DNA from: Hydrogenophaga sp.
GTDB taxonomy: Bacteria > Pseudomonadota > Gammaproteobacteria > Burkholderiales > Burkholderiaceae_C
Direction of reading: 5' to 3'
NCBI RefSeq assembly: GCF_026125785.1
Contig: NZ_JAHCKL010000003.1
Span: forward strand, 186,001-250,000
Length of the DNA: 64,000 nucleotides
A program made the position numbers and the translations under genes. Within the stretch, counting starts at the first letter, position 1; each line of letters opens with the position of its first letter. The notes beneath the pieces are model-generated. The model had not been told where the DNA came from. It searched no databases and saw nothing but the letters and a program-made list of their open reading frames with translations. This document shows, in pieces, positions 34,813 to 44,004 of this stretch.

Positions 34813-36621
34813 TCAGCCCGTCAGCCAGGCGGCGAGCTTCGTGGCATCACCCACGCCCAGACGCACGGTGTGCGAAGCGGTGGGCCAGTCCAGTGCACAG
34901 CGCAGCAGCCGCCGGTCGCGTGAGACCAGGGCCGTGAGGCGGTTGCTGCGACCGCGCAGCGCATCGACATCGTCCAGGCGCTGGATGCGCCAGGCCTCCA
35001 CAGCCGCGCCCCGCCGGGGCGGTGGCAGTTCGATGCCGATCCATTCGTCGCCAGGCGCCATGCCCGCCGCCTCGGCGGCACCGGAGCGCAGCACGCTCTT
35101 GAGCACCACGTTGCCACCGGACTCGGCCACGCGCAGGCCCAGTTGCTGGGCCACGGGCGCTTTCTCCAGCGTGGCCTTGGCACCCATGTCTTCCAGCAGG
35201 GAGGGCAGCGGCAACTCGTCCGTGCTGTGCACCCAGGCGGCGATCTCTCGCTCGTAGCTTCTTCCACCGACCTGCTTGAGCACGCGCATCAGGTCGGCTT
35301 CGCGCATCGGACCGCCCGCGCAGCGCCGCCAGAGTTCGCGCATCACAGTGTCCAGCGAACCGCGGCCTTCGCGGCGCAGCGTGAGGTCCAGGCACAGGGC
35401 CACCAGAGCGCCCTTGGTGTAGTAACTCACCGTGGCGTTGGGCGTGTTCTCGTTCACGCGGTAGTACTTCACCCAGGCGTCGAAACTGGCCTGCGCCACC
35501 GTCTGCACCAGCCGGCCGGGGGTCTGGCGCACCTGGTTGAGCGTCTTGGCGACCAGTTGCAGGTAGGTCGCATCGTCGATCAGGCCGGCGCGGCGCAGCA
35601 TCAGGTCGTCGTAGTAGCTGGTGAAGCCCTCGAAGAACCACAGCAGCTCGGTGTGGTTCTCGGCGTCGTAGTCGTAACGCGCGAACTCCGCCGGCCGCAG
35701 GCGCTTGACGTTCCAGGTGTGGAAGTACTCATGGCTGATCAGCCCGAGCAGCGTGGTGGTGCCGTCGGTGGCCTTCAGTGGTGCGGCCTTTTCGCCCGGC
35801 GCTCGCAGGCGCGGCAGGTCGGCGCGCTGACAGATCAGCGCGGTGGAGTTGCGGTGCTCCAGGCCGCCATAGCCTTCGCCTGTGGCCCAGAGCATGAACA
35901 CGTAGCGCTCGAAGGGGGGCTTCTCGCCGGTCTGTCCGTGCCAGAAGCGGATCTGCGCTTCACAGATGCGCCGGGTGTCGGCCAGCAGGCGCTCGCCGTC
36001 GACCCAGTCGCCCGCACCGCTGACCACGAAGCGGTGCGGCACACCGCCGGCGGTGAACTCGCCGCTCCAGAAGCGGCCCATCTCCACCGGGCAGTCGGCC
36101 AGTTCGTCGTAGTTCGCCGCCTCGTAGCGGCCGAAGCCGTCGGCGTCCACGCGCCGGGGCGCGAGGCCGGTGGCCACCTGCCAGCCCTGGGTGGCCTCGT
36201 GCGGCGTGATGTCCAGGCCGTGTGGCAGGTCTTCCTGGCCGACCACGCGCAGGCACAGGCTGGTGGCGTTGAAGAAGCCGCGCGTGGCGTCGAGGAAAGC
36301 GGTGCGCACCGAGGCGTCGAAGGCATAGACCTCGCAGCGGACTTCCAGTGGCTTGCCGGCTTCGCAGCGCGCCTGCCAGCGGTGCTTGTCGATCTGGCGC
36401 AAGTCGATGCCGCGCCCACCCTGGCGGGCCGAGAGGTTCTGCAGGTGCTGCGAAAACTCGCGCACCAGGTAGCTGCCCGGAATCCAGACGGGCAGGCTCA
36501 GGCGCTGGTCCTTGGCTGGCCGTTGCACGCGCAGCGTCACCTGGAACAGGTGCGCATGCGCGTCGAGGACGGAGACGCTGTAGTGCACCGCCGCAGTGGC
36601 GGCCGAACTGCGCCTTGCCAT
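34813..36621 (-). CDS. M61-family metallopeptidase with PDZ domain
   Basis: A 602-residue glycyl-aminopeptidase-like enzyme. The zinc motif is HEYFH (H297, E298, H301) in LISHEYFHTWNVKRLRP, with a downstream Glu in FFEGFTSYYDDL. An N-terminal beta domain (about 1-170) and a C-terminal PDZ domain (about 490-580; VVLKSVLRSGAAEAAGMAPG) complete the family layout. No signal peptide is obvious at the chosen start. The ATG shares one base with the dsbC stop (TGATG). Confidence 0.9.
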   Translation of the reverse strand: MARRSSAATAAVHYSVSVLDAHAHLFQVTLRVQRPAKDQRLSLPVWIPGSYLVREFSQHLQNLSARQGGRGIDLRQIDKHRWQARCEAGKPLEVRCEVYAFDASVRTAFLDATRGFFNATSLCLRVVGQEDLPHGLDITPHEATQGWQVATGLAPRRVDADGFGRYEAANYDELADCPVEMGRFWSGEFTAGGVPHRFVVSGAGDWVDGERLLADTRRICEAQIRFWHGQTGEKPPFERYVFMLWATGEGYGGLEHRNSTALICQRADLPRLRAPGEKAAPLKATDGTTTLLGLISHEYFHTWNVKRLRPAEFARYDYDAENHTELLWFFEGFTSYYDDLMLRRAGLIDDATYLQLVAKTLNQVRQTPGRLVQTVAQASFDAWVKYYRVNENTPNATVSYYTKGALVALCLDLTLRREGRGSLDTVMRELWRRCAGGPMREADLMRVLKQVGGRSYEREIAAWVHSTDELPLPSLLEDMGAKATLEKAPVAQQLGLRVAESGGNVVLKSVLRSGAAEAAGMAPGDEWIGIELPPPRRGAAVEAWRIQRLDDVDALRGRSNRLTALVSRDRRLLRCALDWPTASHTVRLGVGDATKLAAWLTG

Positions 36622-37337
36622 CACGGCTTGGCGTCGTTGAGCATCTTCTCGATGCGGTCGGCGCCGATCGCGCCCGGCACGCGCGTGCCGTCGGCGAACA
36701 CGATGGTGGGCGTGCCGGTGATGCGGGCTTTCTTGCCGTACTCGAAGTTGCGTGCCACGGCGGCGTCGTCGCAGGTGGCCTCGGGCGGCGTCACGTCGCG
36801 CACCATCCAGTCCACAAAGGTCTTGCCCTTGTCCTTGGCGCACCAGATATGGCGCGACTTCTCCGCCGAATCGGCGCTCAGGATGGGGTAGAGGAACACG
36901 TGCACCGTCACGTCCTTGACCTTGAGCAGGTCGCGCTCGAAGCGCTTGCAGTAGCCGCAATTGGGGTCCTCGAACACCGCCAGCTTGCGCTTGCCATTGC
37001 CGCGCACGATGGTGAACGAGTCCTTGAACGGCAGGTCCTTGAACGCGATGGCGGTCAGCTTCTGCTGGCGCTGCTCGGTCAGGTCCACGCGCGCCTGGGT
37101 GTCGATGAGCGAACCCTGGATCAGGTAGTTGCCCTCGGCGTCGGTGTAGAACAGGTCGCTGTGGTTGACGCGCACCTCGAAGATGCCCGGCAGCGGCGTC
37201 TTGCTCACCTCATCGATGGGCGGCAGGTTGGGCAGGCGTTCGGCCAGGTTCTTGCGGATGGTCGCTTCCTGCGCGAAGGCGCCCAGGGACAGCAGAGCGG
37301 CCAGGGCAGCGATCAGGAGGGGTTTGAGGCGTTTCAT
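36621..37337 (-). CDS. dsbC: Thiol:disulfide isomerase DsbC
   Basis: A 238-residue periplasmic protein. The signal peptide MKRLKPLLIAALAALLSLGA is cleaved after AFA. It has an N-terminal dimerisation domain and a thioredoxin fold with active site C127-GY-C130 in FEDPNCGYCKRF. A second cysteine pair (IWCAKDKG, EATCDDAAV) and the cis-Pro region TGTPTIVF are present. It corrects wrong disulfides and is kept reduced by DsbD. It lies between an ubiquinone hydroxylase gene and a peptidase gene on the same strand. Confidence 0.95.
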   Translation of the reverse strand: MKRLKPLLIAALAALLSLGAFAQEATIRKNLAERLPNLPPIDEVSKTPLPGIFEVRVNHSDLFYTDAEGNYLIQGSLIDTQARVDLTEQRQQKLTAIAFKDLPFKDSFTIVRGNGKRKLAVFEDPNCGYCKRFERDLLKVKDVTVHVFLYPILSADSAEKSRHIWCAKDKGKTFVDWMVRDVTPPEATCDDAAVARNFEYGKKARITGTPTIVFADGTRVPGAIGADRIEKMLNDAKP

Positions 37338-37373
37338 CGGTGAGGGTGGTTCGTTCGGAAGTGGTGGGCGCGC

Positions 37374-38540
37374 TCAGGTACTCTGGCCCATGGCCTGGCG
37401 GGCGACCCAGCGCTTGAGCGGGGCCATGCGGTCGAAGCCGCTCATGCCCCAGTTGCGCAGCGCCTGCAGGCGTGTGTCGTCGTGCGAGAACAGGCCGAAC
37501 AGGCGGTCGGTCACCCAGCTCATGGTGCCCACCTCGGCCGCACGCGCGCGCTCGTAGCGGCGCAGCAGTTTGAGGTCGCCCAGCTCGCGCCAGTACTCGC
37601 GCCCGTGCAGCACGCGGGCGAGTTCGGCCACGTCGGCCAGGCCCACGTTGAGGCCCTGTCCGGCCAGCGGGTGCATGGCGTGGGCCGCATCACCGGCCAG
37701 CGCCACGCCGCCGCCCGCGGTGCGGGCGATCCAGCGCTGGGCGCGGGAGAGTTCGAGGGGCCAGGCCTGTGCGGGGCTTTCCATGTGCATGGCGCCCAGG
37801 GCGAGCGCGCAGCGGGTCTGCACGGCCTGGGCCAGGGTTTCGGGATCGGCTTGCAGCCAGGTGTCGGCCTGCTGTGTGGGAACTGACCACACCAAGGCAA
37901 CGGAGTTCCCTTGTTCGCCGCCCAGCGGCAGCAGGGCCATCACTTCACCCTGCGAGAACCACTGGCGGGCCACGCCACCGTGCGGTTTTTCGCAGCGCAG
38001 GCGCGCGGCGATGGCCTTGTGCGGGTAGGGCCGCACGTCGAACTCCAGCCCCAGCTCGGCGCGCGTCTGGCTGCGCTTGCCTTCGCAGACCACGGTCAGG
38101 GCAGCGGGCGGGGCCTCGTCCAGACGCTCGATGCTGGCCTGGAAGCCCACCGCATCGCCCAGGCGCTGCTCCAGCGCGGGCACGTCCACGATCCAGGTGA
38201 GCGCCTCGCTGCCCTGGTCCTGCGCCGAGAACCGAAGTTCACCGCCGTCGTCGCCCCAGACTTCCATGGCCGTGACCGGTGTGACGGCCACCGGGCCTGC
38301 GTCTGCTTCGGCGCGCTCGGGCCAGGCGCGCACCGAACGCAGCAGTTCGCGCGAGGCCGCGTTGAGGGCATAGGCGCGCACGTCGGGTTGGCCGTTGCCG
38401 GGGCGCGCCGCGCCGACCAGGGCCACCCGCAGGCGCTCGCGGGCCAGCAGCAGCGCCAGGGTCTGGCCCACCACGCCGGCTCCGCGGATGGCGACATCGA
38501 AGCGCCGGGTCTGGCTGGCGCGGGAGGCGGTCGAGTTCAT
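37374..38540 (-). CDS. UbiH/UbiF-family FAD-dependent hydroxylase
   Basis: A 388-residue flavoprotein monooxygenase. VAIRGAGVVGQTLALLLA is the FAD-binding GxGxxG. GDAAHAMHPLAGQGLNVGLAD is the second FAD motif with the family's GQGxN. The family hydroxylates the ring of ubiquinone precursors. Which ring position (UbiH, UbiF or a broad UbiM-like enzyme) cannot be decided here. The product is close to 'UbiH/UbiF family hydroxylase' proteins of Comamonadaceae. A TAAAAT hexamer lies just upstream of the ATG. It is divergent from the MOSC gene. Confidence 0.88.
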   Translation of the reverse strand: MNSTASRASQTRRFDVAIRGAGVVGQTLALLLARERLRVALVGAARPGNGQPDVRAYALNAASRELLRSVRAWPERAEADAGPVAVTPVTAMEVWGDDGGELRFSAQDQGSEALTWIVDVPALEQRLGDAVGFQASIERLDEAPPAALTVVCEGKRSQTRAELGLEFDVRPYPHKAIAARLRCEKPHGGVARQWFSQGEVMALLPLGGEQGNSVALVWSVPTQQADTWLQADPETLAQAVQTRCALALGAMHMESPAQAWPLELSRAQRWIARTAGGGVALAGDAAHAMHPLAGQGLNVGLADVAELARVLHGREYWRELGDLKLLRRYERARAAEVGTMSWVTDRLFGLFSHDDTRLQALRNWGMSGFDRMAPLKRWVARQAMGQST

Positions 38541-38630
38541 GCCTGGGATTTTAGGAGCAGGGCACAATCCGGGCCTTCTCGCTCGCGCCATCCGCGCCAG
38601 CCGTCCGTCGCTCCCAACGCCCAGCCCGCC

Positions 38631-39530
38631 ATGACCACCAGCCCCACCAGTCCCGACGCCGACGTGAAAGCGACCATCGACCAGCTCTGGGTGTACCCCG
38701 TGAAGTCCTGCGCTGGCGTGGCCCTGACCGAAGCGGAGCTGACGGACACCGGCCTGCTGTACGACCGTGCCTGGATGGTGGTCGATGCTCAGGGTGAGTT
38801 CGTGACCCAGCGCGAACTGCCGCGCATGGCCCTGATCCAGCCTTCGTTCCGCATGGGCCAACTGGTGCTGCGCGCGCCGGGCATGCTGTCCCTGCACCTC
38901 GAATTGAACGCGGCCGAGGAGCCGATGAAGGTGCGCGTATGGGACGACGAAGTCCAGGCCTGCGACATGGGCGACCTCGCGGCGCAGTGGTTCAGCGACT
39001 TCCTCGGCGCCGACGCGCCCGAAGGCCTGCGGCGTCTGCGCCTGGCCCGTTTCGACCCCGAAGTCCGCCGCCCCAGCAGCGCGCGCTGGCTGAGCGGCCG
39101 CGAAGCCGGCACGCAGTTCGCCGACGGCTTCGCCCTGCTGGTGACCAGCACCGCGTCGCTCGATGGACTCAACGAACGCCTCGCCGCCGCCGGGCAGGCA
39201 CCGGTGGACATGCGGCGCTTCCGGCCCAACATCGTGCTGCGCGGCGTGGAGGCGCACGACGAGGACCGCGTCGGACCCCTGCGCATCGCCACCGAGGGCA
39301 GCGGTGCGCAGATCGAGACCGTCAAGCCCTGCGCGCGCTGCCCCATTCCCAACATCGACCCCGACCGCGCGACCTCCAGCCCCGAGGTCAACGACACCCT
39401 GCAAGGCTACCGGCAGGACCCGCGCCTGAACGGGGCCGTGACCTTCGGCATGAACGCCATCGTCATCGAAGGCGATGGCCAGATGCTGCGCGTGGGGCAG
39501 GCGGTGACGGCGGACTGGCGTTTCGACTGA
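38631..39530 (+). CDS. MOSC-domain protein (YcbX-like)
   Basis: A 299-residue protein with an N-terminal beta-barrel domain (IDQLWVYPVKSCAGVAL) and a C-terminal MOSC domain. The conserved Cys lies in VKPCARCPIPNIDPDRA. The family binds the molybdenum cofactor and in E. coli (YcbX) reduces N-hydroxylated bases together with a CysJ-like reductase. No separate 2Fe-2S ferredoxin domain is present here, so an external electron donor is needed (inference). Confidence 0.9.
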   Translation: MTTSPTSPDADVKATIDQLWVYPVKSCAGVALTEAELTDTGLLYDRAWMVVDAQGEFVTQRELPRMALIQPSFRMGQLVLRAPGMLSLHLELNAAEEPMKVRVWDDEVQACDMGDLAAQWFSDFLGADAPEGLRRLRLARFDPEVRRPSSARWLSGREAGTQFADGFALLVTSTASLDGLNERLAAAGQAPVDMRRFRPNIVLRGVEAHDEDRVGPLRIATEGSGAQIETVKPCARCPIPNIDPDRATSSPEVNDTLQGYRQDPRLNGAVTFGMNAIVIEGDGQMLRVGQAVTADWRFD

Positions 39531-39550
39531 ACGCCGAAGGGGCCGACCCG

Positions 39551-39556
39551 TAAAAT
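39551..39556 (+). promoter_or_regulatory. Possible -10 element of ychF
   Basis: TAAAAT lies 34 bp before the ychF ATG inside a small ACCCG/CGGGT hairpin. The -35 is weak. Confidence 0.4.
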
Positions 39557-39589
39557 CGCGGGTTTCCCCGATCGACCCGAAAGTTTTCC

Positions 39590-40681
39590 ATGAGCCTCCA
39601 ATGCGGCATCGTGGGCCTGCCCAACGTCGGCAAGTCCACCCTTTTCAACGCGCTGACCAAGGCCGGCATCGCGGCCGAGAACTACCCCTTCTGCACCATC
39701 GAGCCCAACACCGGCGTGGTGGAGGTGCCGGACCCGCGCCTGCAGCAACTGGCCGAGATCGTCAAACCCGAGCGCATCGTGCCGGCCATCGTGGAGTTCG
39801 TGGACATCGCCGGCCTGGTGGCGGGCGCCAGCACCGGCGAAGGCCTGGGCAACAAGTTCCTGGCCCACATCCGCGAGACCGACGCCATCGTCAACGTGGT
39901 GCGCTGCTTCGAGGACCCCAACGTCGTGCACGTGGCGGGCCGCGTGGACCCGATCGCCGACATCGAAGTCATCCAGACCGAGCTATGCCTGGCCGACCTG
40001 GCTTCGGTGGAGAAAGCCCTGCAGCGGGTGACCAAGATCGCCCGCTCGGGCGACAAGGAGGCGGCCAAGCAGGTCGCCATCCTGGAGAAGTGCCAGACCG
40101 CGCTCAACGACACCAAGCCCGTGCGCACCATCGACTTCAGCAAGGAAGAGCGCGCGCAGCTCAAGCAGTTCTTCCTCATCACCGCCAAGCCCGCCATGTT
40201 CGTGGCCAACGTGGCCGAAGACGGTTTCGAGAACAACCCGCTGCTCGATCGCCTCAAGGCCTTCGCCGCCGCGCAGAACGCGCCCGTGGTGGCCATCTGC
40301 GCCAAGATCGAGGCCGAGCTGTCCGAGATGGACGATGCCGACCGGCTCGAATTCCTCAAGGAACTGGGCCAGGAAGAGCCGGGCCTCAACCGCCTGATCC
40401 GTGCCGCCTACCAGTTGCTGGGCCTGCAGACCTATTTCACCGCCGGCGTGAAGGAAGTGCGCGCCTGGACCATCCGCGTGGGCGACACCGGTCCGCAGGC
40501 GGCCGGCGTGATCCACACCGATTTCGAGAAGGGCTATATCCGCGCCCAGACCATCGCCTTCGACGACTTCATCGCCTACAAGGGCGAGCAGGGCGCCAAG
40601 GACGCCGGCAAGATGCGCGCCGAAGGCAAGGACTACGTCGTTAAGGATGGCGACGTGATGAACTTCCTCTTCAGCAGTTGA
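39590..40681 (+). CDS. ychF: Redox-regulated ATPase YchF (OLA1 type)
   Basis: A 363-residue Obg-like P-loop protein. [18 protein letters not shown] is the G1 motif, [10 protein letters not shown] the switch region, and [19 protein letters not shown] the G3 region. [10 protein letters not shown] occupies the place of NKxD, which explains its preference for ATP over GTP. A C-terminal TGS domain contains [19 protein letters not shown]. It binds ribosomes and affects stress responses and translation initiation fidelity. Confidence 0.97.
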   Translation: MSLQCGIVGLPNVGKSTLFNALTKAGIAAENYPFCTIEPNTGVVEVPDPRLQQLAEIVKPERIVPAIVEFVDIAGLVAGASTGEGLGNKFLAHIRETDAIVNVVRCFEDPNVVHVAGRVDPIADIEVIQTELCLADLASVEKALQRVTKIARSGDKEAAKQVAILEKCQTALNDTKPVRTIDFSKEERAQLKQFFLITAKPAMFVANVAEDGFENNPLLDRLKAFAAAQNAPVVAICAKIEAELSEMDDADRLEFLKELGQEEPGLNRLIRAAYQLLGLQTYFTAGVKEVRAWTIRVGDTGPQAAGVIHTDFEKGYIRAQTIAFDDFIAYKGEQGAKDAGKMRAEGKDYVVKDGDVMNFLFSS

Positions 40682-40718
40682 GCGCGCCAGGGCGTGGCTG
40701 GGCGGGCTGGGGCTCGTC

Positions 40719-40960
40719 TATACTGCGCGCGTTGTACAACTAAAGTACAACCGAGATTGGCATCTCGAAGACGATCGTTCGACCAAATGGCGGCAATGCT
40801 CGGTGTTGCGGCTATTGTTATCGGTCCCCTTTTGGTGGCCCGGATGGGGAGCCGTATGGCTCGCCGGTCCTGAGCGATCGTCCCGGTATGCCAACCCGTC
40901 TGGGCCACCGCCACCTTCGCCGGGTGCCGGTGGCGTCGTGTCATCGACTGGGAGGTATCC
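40719..40960 (+). promoter_or_regulatory. Promoter and long structured leader of the NYN gene
   Basis: TATACT (40719-40724) is a good -10. GTTGTACAAC (40731-40740, a perfect palindrome) with GTACAAC (40745-40751) overlaps the expected start. The following 220 nt contain a row of stems: CGAGAT-TGGC-ATCTCG (40752-40767); a long arm 40834-40848 paired with 40895-40909 and enclosing GAGCC-GTAT-GGCTC (40849-40862); and CGCCACC/GGTGGCG (40909-40915 with 40929-40935). A GGGAGG site precedes the ATG. No known riboswitch class is recognised. Confidence 0.55.
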
Positions 40961-41437
40961 ATGCAAGCTCCGTCACCATCGTCCCCACCCCAGCGCCGCT
41001 TGGCGCTGCTCATCGACGCCGAGAACCTGAGCGGCGAGTACGCGCCGCAATTGATGAAGCGGGTGCAGGCCCTGGGCCAGCCCATCGTGCGCCGCGCGTA
41101 CGGCGACTGGACCACGCCGCAGCTCAACCTGTGGAAGAACGTGCTGCATCCGTTGGCCATCCGCCCCTTCCAGCAGTTCCACTACCGGCGCGGCCGCAAT
41201 GCGACGGACGCGGCGCTGATCATGGACGCGATGGATCTGCTGCACCAGCGCAGCGTGGACGGCTTCTGCCTGGGGTCTTCCGACAGCGACTTCACCGGCC
41301 TGGCCGCGCGCATCCAGGAGGCCGGTCTGCCGGTGTACGGCTTTGGCCAGCGCAACGCGGCGCGGGCCTTCGTGGCCGCTTGCGACGAGTTCGTGTACCT
41401 GGACGTGGCCCCCGAGAGTGTCGAACTGCATGCCTGA
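40961..41437 (+). CDS. NYN-domain (PIN-like) putative ribonuclease
   Basis: A 158-residue protein of the LabA/DUF88 type. RRLALLIDAENLSGEYAP carries the first acidic residue (Asp of the IDxxN motif). NATDAALIMDAMDLL carries the central Asp pair. CLGSSDSDFTGLAARIQEAG carries the SxDSDF motif. These acidic residues bind Mg2+ in PIN/NYN nucleases. It consists of one domain without the C-terminal OST-HTH domain of longer relatives. Its unusually long, hairpin-rich leader raises the possibility that it acts on its own mRNA (inference). Confidence 0.88.
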   Translation: MQAPSPSSPPQRRLALLIDAENLSGEYAPQLMKRVQALGQPIVRRAYGDWTTPQLNLWKNVLHPLAIRPFQQFHYRRGRNATDAALIMDAMDLLHQRSVDGFCLGSSDSDFTGLAARIQEAGLPVYGFGQRNAARAFVAACDEFVYLDVAPESVELHA

Positions 41438-42200
41438 CGTGAACGACCCCACCCAGCGCCTGGCCAAACGCCTGGCGACCGAACTCGGCTGCTCGCGGCG
41501 CGACGCGGAGCTCTACATCGCCGGTGGCTGGGTGCGGGTCGATGGCGCGTTGGTGGAAGAACCGATGGCGCGCGTGCATGCGGCGCAGGCCGTGGCGCTG
41601 GATGCGAAGGCGCGCTGCGAGCCGCTGCCGCCGGTCACGGTGGTCTGGCACAAGCCTGCCGGCGAAGCGCTGCCCGATGTGCCGCTGCTGCCGGACGACC
41701 TAGCCGCGGCCTGGTTCGATGCCGGTCGGCGATCGCCTGCCGATCGCTCCGGGGTGCGCGGGCTCAAGGTCCATCGCCACCGCCTGTTCGCGCTGGCGCC
41801 GCTGGATGCGCAGGCCAGCGGTTTGCAGGCCTTCACGCAGAACCCCGGTGTGCAGCGCCGTGTGGACGACCGCGCCACGCCGCTGGAGCACGAGTGGCTG
41901 GTGCAGGTGCAGGACGACGCGGCGCTGGATGCGCCCGAGCGGCGCGCGGCGGTGCTGCAGTCTCTGACACAGCCGCTGTTCTTCGAGGGACAGCGGCTGC
42001 CCGATGCGCGCGCGAGCTGGCAGAGCGAGCGCCGCCTGCGGCTGGCGATCAAAGGCAGCCTGCCGGGCCAGGTGGCCTTTCTGGCCGAGCGCGCCGGCCT
42101 GCAGCTGGCAGCGCTGCGGCGCCAGCGCCTGGGGCGCATCGGGCTCGATGGCCTGCAGGCCGGGCAGTGGCGCTACCTGGGCGCGCTCGAGCGCTTCTGA
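41430..42200 (+). CDS. Divergent RsuA/RluB-family pseudouridine synthase
   Basis: A 256-residue protein. An S4 RNA-binding domain at about 8-60 contains RLAKRLATELGCSRRDAELYIAGG and VRVDGALVEEP. A catalytic domain follows. The usual GRLDxxTSGL motif is replaced by LAPLDAQASGLQAFTQ, which keeps the catalytic Asp but loses the preceding Arg. It is closest to RluF/RluE-like enzymes. Substrate and activity are uncertain. The ATG overlaps the end of the NYN gene by 8 nt, and its 3' end overlaps the convergent MFS gene by 28 bp. Confidence 0.8.
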   Translation: MPDVNDPTQRLAKRLATELGCSRRDAELYIAGGWVRVDGALVEEPMARVHAAQAVALDAKARCEPLPPVTVVWHKPAGEALPDVPLLPDDLAAAWFDAGRRSPADRSGVRGLKVHRHRLFALAPLDAQASGLQAFTQNPGVQRRVDDRATPLEHEWLVQVQDDAALDAPERRAAVLQSLTQPLFFEGQRLPDARASWQSERRLRLAIKGSLPGQVAFLAERAGLQLAALRRQRLGRIGLDGLQAGQWRYLGALERF

Positions 42201-43357
42201 GTGTGCGCGGCCCACACGCTCAGGGCCATTGAAACAAGCAGCAGCACGAAGCCCACCTGGTGCAGTTGCAGCATGTGCCCCTGCGCGATCATGACGCCGC
42301 CCAGCGCCGCCCCCAGCGCCTGCCCGCCATAGATGCCCGAGCTGTTGAGCGCGACGGTGGCCGGAGCGAGCGCTGGCGCCATGTGCACCAGCCGGGCCTG
42401 CTGGGCCGAGTTCATGGCGAAGCAGCCCAGGGCCCAGGGCACCACCACCAGGCCCTGCTGCCAGATGCCCAGGCGGCCCAGCGGCCACAGCAGCAGGCTC
42501 AAGGCCATGGCCGCTGCCGCGATCAGCACGGCGCGGCTGGCGCCGATGCGGTCGATCCAGCGCGACATCAGCATGTTGCCCGCCAGGCCGAAGGCGCCAA
42601 ACCACAGAAACATCAGCGAGAGCATGCCGCCGCGCACGCCCAGCGTTTCCTGGAAGTACGGTGCCATGTAGGAAAACAGCACGAACTGCCCGAAGCCCGC
42701 CAGCAGGGTCACGCCGACGGCCATCATCAAGGGGGCGGAGCCCAGGGTCTGCGCCCAGGCCTGGCGCGAGAGCGCGGCGGGGCGTATGCCGTCGGGCATC
42801 TCACGCCATACCCACCAGCCGCTGGCCAGGGACATGAGTCCCACCAGGCCAAAGGCCCAGCGCCAGCCGAGCTCGCCACCGATCCAGGCCGCCAGCGGCA
42901 TGCCCATGACCGAGGCCACCGACCAGCCCAGGAAGATGAAGGTGATGGCCCGCCCGCGCTGTGCCGCGGGCACCAGCAGGCCGACGCTGGCGGCGGCCTG
43001 GGGCGTGAAGATGGCGGGTGCGATCACGGCCAGCACGCGCAAGGGCAGCAGACTGGCGTAGTTGGGCGCGAGCGCGCAGGCGCCGTTGAGCAAGCCATAC
43101 CAGAGCAGCGAGAGCGCGAGCAGGCGCCGCCGGTCCCAGCCGGCCACCAGCGAGGCGAACACCGGTGCGCCCACCCCCATGAGGATGGCCGCTGCCGTGA
43201 TGAGTTGGCCCGCCTGCGGGATGGACACGCCCAGGGCGTGGCTGATTTCGTTCAGCGTGCCCGGGACGGCCATCACGCCGGTGCCGATCACGAAGTTGCC
43301 CACCATCAGCGCCCACAGGGCGCGGGGCAGTGCATGGGAGGAGGCTGGATGGCTCAT
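42173..43357 (-). CDS. MFS transporter, YdhP/AraJ-like
   Basis: A 394-residue, 12-helix major facilitator of the drug:H+ antiporter type with the AraJ/YdhP layout. Motifs include VASLVAGWDRRRLLALSLLW (loop 2-3, motif A variant) and FIFLGWSVASVMGMPLAAWIG (motif C-like). Related proteins export arabinose derivatives, purines or drugs, and the substrate here is unknown. The start at MSHPASSHALPRALW overlaps the YqaA stop (ATGA). Confidence 0.88.
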   Translation of the reverse strand: MSHPASSHALPRALWALMVGNFVIGTGVMAVPGTLNEISHALGVSIPQAGQLITAAAILMGVGAPVFASLVAGWDRRRLLALSLLWYGLLNGACALAPNYASLLPLRVLAVIAPAIFTPQAAASVGLLVPAAQRGRAITFIFLGWSVASVMGMPLAAWIGGELGWRWAFGLVGLMSLASGWWVWREMPDGIRPAALSRQAWAQTLGSAPLMMAVGVTLLAGFGQFVLFSYMAPYFQETLGVRGGMLSLMFLWFGAFGLAGNMLMSRWIDRIGASRAVLIAAAAMALSLLLWPLGRLGIWQQGLVVVPWALGCFAMNSAQQARLVHMAPALAPATVALNSSGIYGGQALGAALGGVMIAQGHMLQLHQVGFVLLLVSMALSVWAAHTQKRSSAPR

Positions 43358-43836
43358 GGATGGAAGGTGCCGGGAAAAACCCACAGCAGGGCCGCGGTCA
43401 TGGTGAGGTAGCGCAGGAACTTGCCGATGGCCATGTAGGCCACGCAGGGCCAGAACGGGAAACGCAGCCAGCCCGCGACCGCGCACAGCGGATCGCCGAC
43501 GACGGGCAGCCAGCTCAGCAGGCAGGCCTTGGGCCCGAAGCGTTCCAGCCAGGCCAGCGCGCGCAGTTCGGTCGGGCTGCCGCGTGCGCGGTCCACCACC
43601 TTGTGGGTGCCCAGGCCCATGAGCCAGCTCAGCGCGCCACCGGCGGTGTTGCCGGCGGTGGCCACCAGAATGGCGGGCCAGAACAGCTCCGGGTTGAGCT
43701 TGATGAGGCCGAACACCGCCGGCTCCGAGCCCATGGGCAGCAGCGTGGCCGAGATGAAGGCAACGATGAACACCGTGCTCAACCCGAACTCGGGCAAGGA
43801 CAGCAGTTCCAGCAGGGAGGTCAGCCAGTCGGGCAT
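43354..43836 (-). CDS. YqaA-family membrane protein (DedA/SNARE-associated)
   Basis: A 160-residue inner-membrane protein with four to five hydrophobic segments. STVFIVAFISATLLPMGSEP, ATAGNTAGGALSWLMG and LSWLPVVGDPLCAVAGWLR are the typical YqaA/VTT-domain blocks, including the GxPLxxxxG-like element. Larger DedA proteins flip polyprenyl phosphate or phospholipid; YqaA itself has no assigned role. It is coupled to the MFS gene downstream and divergent from dusB. Confidence 0.87.
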   Translation of the reverse strand: MPDWLTSLLELLSLPEFGLSTVFIVAFISATLLPMGSEPAVFGLIKLNPELFWPAILVATAGNTAGGALSWLMGLGTHKVVDRARGSPTELRALAWLERFGPKACLLSWLPVVGDPLCAVAGWLRFPFWPCVAYMAIGKFLRYLTMTAALLWVFPGTFHP

Positions 43837-44004
43837 GAAGGGGCGGCGTGGCGCTCGCGATCGGGTCGGGCAGGTGGATGGAAAAAAACTGGGCAAGGAT
43901 ATCGTCTGCTGAAAAAACAGGCAGATACAATGCCCTTCCTTTCGCACCCTGCGCTGGCAGGGTTCGCGGCAGTTCCACCGCTCGACACCCATTCTCCCAC
44001 CGCC

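Noticed and set aside
43930-44004. Earlier start for dusB at ATG 43930
   Set aside because: The ATG overlaps a TACAAT -10 hexamer, and DusB families begin near MQLGAFTLPN.
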